A model generated the notes under the pieces. It did no database searches. It had not been told where the DNA came from and was given only the letters and a program-made list of their open reading frames with translations. From positions 1 through 53,093 of the forward strand of contig CAZUEO010000013.1 of NCBI GenBank assembly GCA_964619675.1: DNA of 53,093 bases, in the 5' to 3' direction. The stretch comes from JAPLMW01 sp964619675 (GTDB taxonomy: Bacteria > Planctomycetota > Phycisphaerae > Sedimentisphaerales > UBA12454). This document shows, piece by piece, positions 49,143 to 53,093 of this stretch (position 1 is its first letter; every line of letters begins with the position of its first letter). The translations under genes and the position numbers were made by a program.

Positions 49143-51980
49143 ATGTCAGCTCAAAAATCATTCCTGATTTTATCAGCAATTATTCTCATCACCAGCTTAT
49201 GCAGCCCGGCCGAGGCAGCAGAGGTTATCAATATAGACCTCAATGTCGATGGTGATGCCAATACCTACACCGGCTATGCAGGCTATGATGGCGGCAGCGA
49301 TGTCTGGCGGGCATACTATGGTGGAACGGGAATAGCGATGGGTTCGCAAAGAAGCGCCAACCTTGCCGACTATAATGAACCGTGTATGCCAGGCACGTAT
49401 GCCGCACAAATCTGGGTTAGCGACGGCCCGGACCACTTGTGGTTTAGAGATAGCAATGAGTCAAGCCCGGGGCTGTTGAACGATGGATTCGTAAGGACAT
49501 CAGTGCCGGAAGCGAACATCGGCTTATGGGGTAAGGATGCATATCAGGGAACATTCGACATCTATGTATATGGAAACGCAGCAGGAAGCTTTACGCTGCA
49601 TAGATATGGTGTCACTACAGGTCCGAACACGATAACCGGAGGTTACGCAGGCTTTGTGGAAGGCATAAACTATGTGGTTTATCCTGCTGTTGAGGTGAAC
49701 GACCCGGCAGGCGGTAATATCTTCATCAGTTATACGAACCAAATCAGCGGTATTCAGCTCGTCAGCACCAAGCAGCCCACAATAATATATGATGATGTAA
49801 ATCTTGCGGCAAAAGATTATGACGTTGCTTACGAAACGAACGCCAGAACTGGTGAATGGCAAGTCTTTGGCCCGGATATAATTCCAGCGGATGAGTGGAG
49901 TTCTTACGGGTATGTTGCTTATCTCGACAACAGCGAATATATGGAATATGACATTGCAGTAGATGATGCCAATGAGGGTCAATATAGGGTTTATGCTATG
50001 GTTGATGTGAGGGGTTGGGATGCGGATTACCTGGAGGTTTCTATCAACGATATAGTGCTGGGTACTCTGTCGGCTGCTTATACCGGAACTCCACAGCTTG
50101 TGCCGACCAATGCGGTTTTCGTCAATATGTTCGAAGGAAGCCATACCTTTAAGTGGCGCCTCACTCACACGGGTTACTTTAATCTCTCTTACTTTGTGTT
50201 TGAGCGTGTCGGTCATACTTTTGACTGCAACGACATACACAAATACGGCTTTAACTACACAGGTGATTTAAACAAGGACTGTTATGTTGACTTTAAAGAC
50301 CTTGACATTATGACAAACGATTGGCTCAATTGCTATGACCCGGAGCCGGTAGTTAATAATCCAGGCGGTGTGTTAAAGACTCTTTATATCGATGGAGTTA
50401 AGATCGGTGATGCCAATCTCAAAGGCTTAGGACTTATCTACCCCTATGACCGTCTAACGATTGGAGCCGAGGGCAATCTGTTTTTTCTCTTTAATGAATA
50501 TCTTGGAGGGATGGACGAGTTTGCAATTTACGCGGGTGTTTTAAGCGACCCGTGCATTTTGGCGCACTACAATGCAAGAGACTCGAGCATTCTCTATACT
50601 ATCGTGGTGCAAAATGACCATCCTTTACTGTGGCTGGGGTTTGAAGATCCCTGCAGTGGTAACGGATATACCGCCTTGAATTCGGGCAACATAGGAATAA
50701 ACGGCACTTACGTTTCAACCGGCGCTGGAACTATTACCCAAACAGCCGGTATCAACGCCGACAGTACTGCTGTAATGTTCCCTGGTCCTGAGCCTCTTGC
50801 TGCTGGCAGCTGTGTGGACATCGGGGATGGCGATGGGGATTTTTCCTCCGACCTCAATGGTAATGTAACAATCGAGCTGTGGGCCAAATATGTCGACGCA
50901 AATGGATTCCCAAGATTCTTCCAGCACAATGGCAACTGGAACATAATGGGCGGCTATGGTCTTATGGTTGCTGGTCCCAACATATTAGGTGTTATTGGCG
51001 GCGGCGATACGAATTATGTCGCGGTTTCGCCTACTATACATAACGGCAACTGGCACCACATTGTAGTTACCTATGACTCAACTTATGCTCCTATCCCGAC
51101 CGGTGCATATCCCGTTGAAGTACTGGCTGACAATCCTGTCCTGTATCTGCGGTTTGAGCAGTCTCCGCTTGTAGATTATTCCGGCCGCAATTGCTGGGTT
51201 GGTTCCAGTCCTCTGGCGACTGTTGAAAGCCCGCCAGGTGCAATGGGCAATGCCATCTATCTGAATGGCGGCTGGGTTGCTGCGGCAAATCAACCGACAG
51301 AACCCCCTCTGCCCACAGACTATAATGACAGATATGCTTTTGCTCCTAACGACATAACTTTTGAGATGTGGGTAAAGAGCTTTCCGCCCGGCGAGCCGCA
51401 GATGGATACTTATGGCATATTCTTCCAGCAGATTGGGACATGGGAGAATGAGCCATGCGCTCCTGGGATGGGCAACTGCGACGGCCAACTGCGTATCCTC
51501 ACCGGCAGCGAATGGTGGTATACCGGCGTGGTCACACCGCTTGACCAGCAATGGCATCAGATGGTTGTTACCTATGATGAGCAGTACGGAGGTGACCCTG
51601 ATTCGATGCGTATACAATTGTATAAAGATGGTACAAAAATGGCCGAGCGTACTTACACCAATGAGCCTAAGGCAAAACTTGGGCCTGAACTGTCTCACAT
51701 TTTCCTTGGCGCTGTAAATGACATTGGATATACTTACTTCTTCTATGCGGGATATATGGATGAGTTTGCTATATACGAAGGCATCTTGGATCCAAACCGT
51801 ATCTTGGCTCATTACTTAGCATGGCAGCCCCATAATTGTGAAGAACTGTGGGATAGAGGGCTTGGAGTCGCCGGCGATATGGATGAGAATTGTGAGGTGG
51901 ACTTCAAAGATTTTGTCGAGCTTGCGCTAGACTGGGCAACTTACGCCGACCCGAATGACCCTGACACCTGGAACTATTAA
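49143..51980 (+). CDS. large secreted LamG / CBM-like / dockerin-like protein
   Basis: 945 residues after AAGGAGG. Signal peptide 1 to about 26 (FLILSAIILITSLCSPAEA). About 225-355 is a CBM6-like beta sandwich (YLDNSEYMEYDIAV). A dockerin-like loop TGDLNKDCYVDFKDLDIMTND is at about 375-397. About 410-480 looks like the C-terminal half of a LamG domain (YLGGMDEFAIYAGVLS). Two fuller LamG domains follow (about 490-640, 655-890; NGNWHHIVVTYD, QQWHQMVVTYD). A terminal dockerin-like loop (GDMDENCEVDFKDFVELALDW) is at about 915-935. It is probably an extracellular polysaccharide-binding protein; no enzyme motif seen. Confidence 0.85.
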   Translation: MSAQKSFLILSAIILITSLCSPAEAAEVINIDLNVDGDANTYTGYAGYDGGSDVWRAYYGGTGIAMGSQRSANLADYNEPCMPGTYAAQIWVSDGPDHLWFRDSNESSPGLLNDGFVRTSVPEANIGLWGKDAYQGTFDIYVYGNAAGSFTLHRYGVTTGPNTITGGYAGFVEGINYVVYPAVEVNDPAGGNIFISYTNQISGIQLVSTKQPTIIYDDVNLAAKDYDVAYETNARTGEWQVFGPDIIPADEWSSYGYVAYLDNSEYMEYDIAVDDANEGQYRVYAMVDVRGWDADYLEVSINDIVLGTLSAAYTGTPQLVPTNAVFVNMFEGSHTFKWRLTHTGYFNLSYFVFERVGHTFDCNDIHKYGFNYTGDLNKDCYVDFKDLDIMTNDWLNCYDPEPVVNNPGGVLKTLYIDGVKIGDANLKGLGLIYPYDRLTIGAEGNLFFLFNEYLGGMDEFAIYAGVLSDPCILAHYNARDSSILYTIVVQNDHPLLWLGFEDPCSGNGYTALNSGNIGINGTYVSTGAGTITQTAGINADSTAVMFPGPEPLAAGSCVDIGDGDGDFSSDLNGNVTIELWAKYVDANGFPRFFQHNGNWNIMGGYGLMVAGPNILGVIGGGDTNYVAVSPTIHNGNWHHIVVTYDSTYAPIPTGAYPVEVLADNPVLYLRFEQSPLVDYSGRNCWVGSSPLATVESPPGAMGNAIYLNGGWVAAANQPTEPPLPTDYNDRYAFAPNDITFEMWVKSFPPGEPQMDTYGIFFQQIGTWENEPCAPGMGNCDGQLRILTGSEWWYTGVVTPLDQQWHQMVVTYDEQYGGDPDSMRIQLYKDGTKMAERTYTNEPKAKLGPELSHIFLGAVNDIGYTYFFYAGYMDEFAIYEGILDPNRILAHYLAWQPHNCEELWDRGLGVAGDMDENCEVDFKDFVELALDWATYADPNDPDTWNY

Positions 51981-52003
51981 CAGTAAATTTCGATAGCGGA
52001 TAA

Positions 52004-52030
52004 AAGGGCTGCTGTAAGCAGCCCTTTTTT
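52004..52030 (+). terminator. intrinsic terminator of the LamG protein gene
   Basis: AAGGGCTGCT (52004-52013) and AGCAGCCCTT (52017-52026) with loop GTA, then a T-run to 52030. Another perfect hairpin, GCCGGCGC-ATC-GCGCCGGC, follows at 52039-52057. Confidence 0.88.
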
Positions 52031-52167
52031 GTTCCCCGGCCGGCGCATCGCGCCGGCGATTTGCATTTGACAATTCCGCTGTCTGAGCCGATAATCAACG
52101 AAATATTTTTATCCGCCACAGGCGGACAGGTTTGGGCTGTTTGTGGACAGCGTTGTTTCCCGGTTAA

Positions 52168-53093
52168 ATGAACAAAAATGCAGACAAAAACCGGCCATTC
52201 TTAATTTACTGCCTGGCGTTAGTTGCCTTTGTCGTCTTTTGCCAGGTGTGCAGTTTTAAGTTCGTTAACTACGATGACTCTGCCTATGTCGCCAGGAACC
52301 TGAACACTCATGCCGGCATCACGCTTAATACCGTCAAATGGGCCTTTACCACCGCCTACGTCTCCAACTGGCATCCCTTAACGTGGATTTCGCATATGCT
52401 GGACTGGCAGCTTTTCGGCCCCAACGCAGGAGGCCATCACTTTACCAGTCTGATTTTCCACATCGCAAATATCCTTCTTCTTTTTATCGTCCTGAAAGAA
52501 ATGACGCGCGCATTTTGGCCGAGTATGTTTGTGGCGGCTCTGTTTGCCCTTCATCCGCTGCACGTTGAATCTGTTGCCTGGGTTTCCGAGCGAAAAGACG
52601 TTCTCAGCACTTTTTTCTGGCTGCTCACAATGTGGGCTTACGTTCGCTATGTCAGAAATCCGAAGATTATCAATTATCTGCTGACAGCTTTATTTCTTGC
52701 GCTCGGCCTGATGTCAAAGCCTATGCTCGTAACTTTGCCGTTTGTGCTTTTGCTTCTGGATTATTGGCCTTTGGAAAGATTTCCCGCAAAGCGCTCATTG
52801 TCTTATCTGCTCATTGAGAAAGTTCCGCTCTTTGCGCTGGTGCTGGCGGCATCGGCAGTTACTTTTATCGTCCAGAAAAAAGGCGGGGCAATGGATATGG
52901 CGGAAAATTACAGTTTTCCCATCCGACTGGCCAATGCCTCTATTTCCTATCTGCAGTACATTATCAAAATGATTTGGCCTGCCCGGCTGGCAATGTTTTA
53001 TCCGCATCCCGGCACGAACGTATCGATTCTGTATGCCGTAATATCGGCAGCTGTCCTTCTGGCGGCAACAGGTTTCGTATTTCGATTTGCTAA
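52168..53093 (+). CDS. membrane protein, TMTC/TPR glycosyltransferase-like, partial
   Basis: The frame opens at ATG 52168 (MNKNADKNRPFLIYCLALVA) and is still open at the window end, 308 codons later. It has several membrane helices. Conserved pieces are FVNYDDSAYVARN, VSNWHPLTWISHMLDW, FALHPLHVESVAWVSERKDV, and LGLMSKPMLVTLPFVLLLLDY. This is the N-terminal membrane part of TMTC-like (DUF1736-type) proteins that usually end in TPR repeats and are suspected O-glycosyltransferases. The C-terminal part is outside the window. No ribosome site is clear. Confidence 0.82.
   Translation, partial: MNKNADKNRPFLIYCLALVAFVVFCQVCSFKFVNYDDSAYVARNLNTHAGITLNTVKWAFTTAYVSNWHPLTWISHMLDWQLFGPNAGGHHFTSLIFHIANILLLFIVLKEMTRAFWPSMFVAALFALHPLHVESVAWVSERKDVLSTFFWLLTMWAYVRYVRNPKIINYLLTALFLALGLMSKPMLVTLPFVLLLLDYWPLERFPAKRSLSYLLIEKVPLFALVLAASAVTFIVQKKGGAMDMAENYSFPIRLANASISYLQYIIKMIWPARLAMFYPHPGTNVSILYAVISAAVLLAATGFVFRFA

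Noticed and set aside
1..53093. tRNA, rRNA, CRISPR array, complete insertion sequence or integrase
   Set aside because: None could be supported on reading both strands; no transposase or tyrosine recombinase motif was found.

Overview
The window looks like chromosomal DNA of an anaerobic planctomycete, most likely of the Phycisphaerae / Sedimentisphaerales type. This is inference from gene content, not a database match. The clues are four dockerin-like repeats of the form xDxNxDxxVDFxDFxxLAxxW in three secreted proteins, a long sigma-70 factor with extra N-terminal HTH modules, a bacterial histone, a fused ETF beta-alpha with an ETF-QO type dehydrogenase, a stand-alone corrinoid protein, PPi-type phosphofructokinase, and a GH57 / GT4 / debranching-enzyme glycogen cluster. 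The background is moderately GC, but 0.5-3.3 kb is clearly AT-rich and looks acquired.

Layout. 0.5-3.3 kb: an AT-rich three-gene cassette (small toxin-like protein, MqsA-type Zn-ribbon/Xre protein, KGGVGR ATPase with helical repeats), flanked on both sides by the same dispersed repeat phrases. 3.3-4.3 kb: non-coding repeat region with a strongly structured 126-bp element. 4.3-7.1 kb: dnaX, the SRP RNA gene on the opposite strand, a ferredoxin, and a decayed ECF sigma / signal peptidase chimera. 7.4-12.3 kb: a giant secreted C10 peptidase, then a DUF5678 / frameshifted retropepsin pair behind twin operator-like dyads. 12.4-18.5 kb: proC, a type II restriction-modification pair, a flavin reductase, an MNT/HEPN toxin-antitoxin pair and the large sigma factor. 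18.7-26.7 kb: corrinoid protein, etfB-etfA fusion, ETF-QO, PPi-PFK, DUF362 protein and a CNT nucleoside transporter. 26.8-29.5 kb: a pseudopilin, a secreted dockerin protein, and a cupin-nikR operon. 29.6-33.0 kb: ahcY, archease and rtcB. 33.1-39.2 kb: a trp operon E-G-D-F-B-A (no trpC) with a complete attenuator whose leader peptide carries three consecutive Trp codons. 39.2-43.8 kb: glycogen debranching enzyme, GH57 and GT4. 44.2-48.9 kb: histone, a DUF2007-like pair, an RNase Z-like hydrolase, a candidate small RNA, and a short-form pheT. 49.1-53.1 kb: a 945-aa secreted LamG/dockerin protein and the 5' part of a membrane TMTC-like protein that runs off the window.

Genes that work together: trpEGDFBA under attenuation; RtcB with archease in RNA 3'-phosphate ligation; the ETF fusion passing electrons to the ETF-QO homologue; debranching enzyme, GH57 and GT4 in glycogen turnover; endonuclease with methylase; MntA with HepT. 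The least explained parts are the KGGVGR cassette, the 126-bp structured element at 3868-3993, and the promoter-hairpin-terminator unit at 46620-46799.
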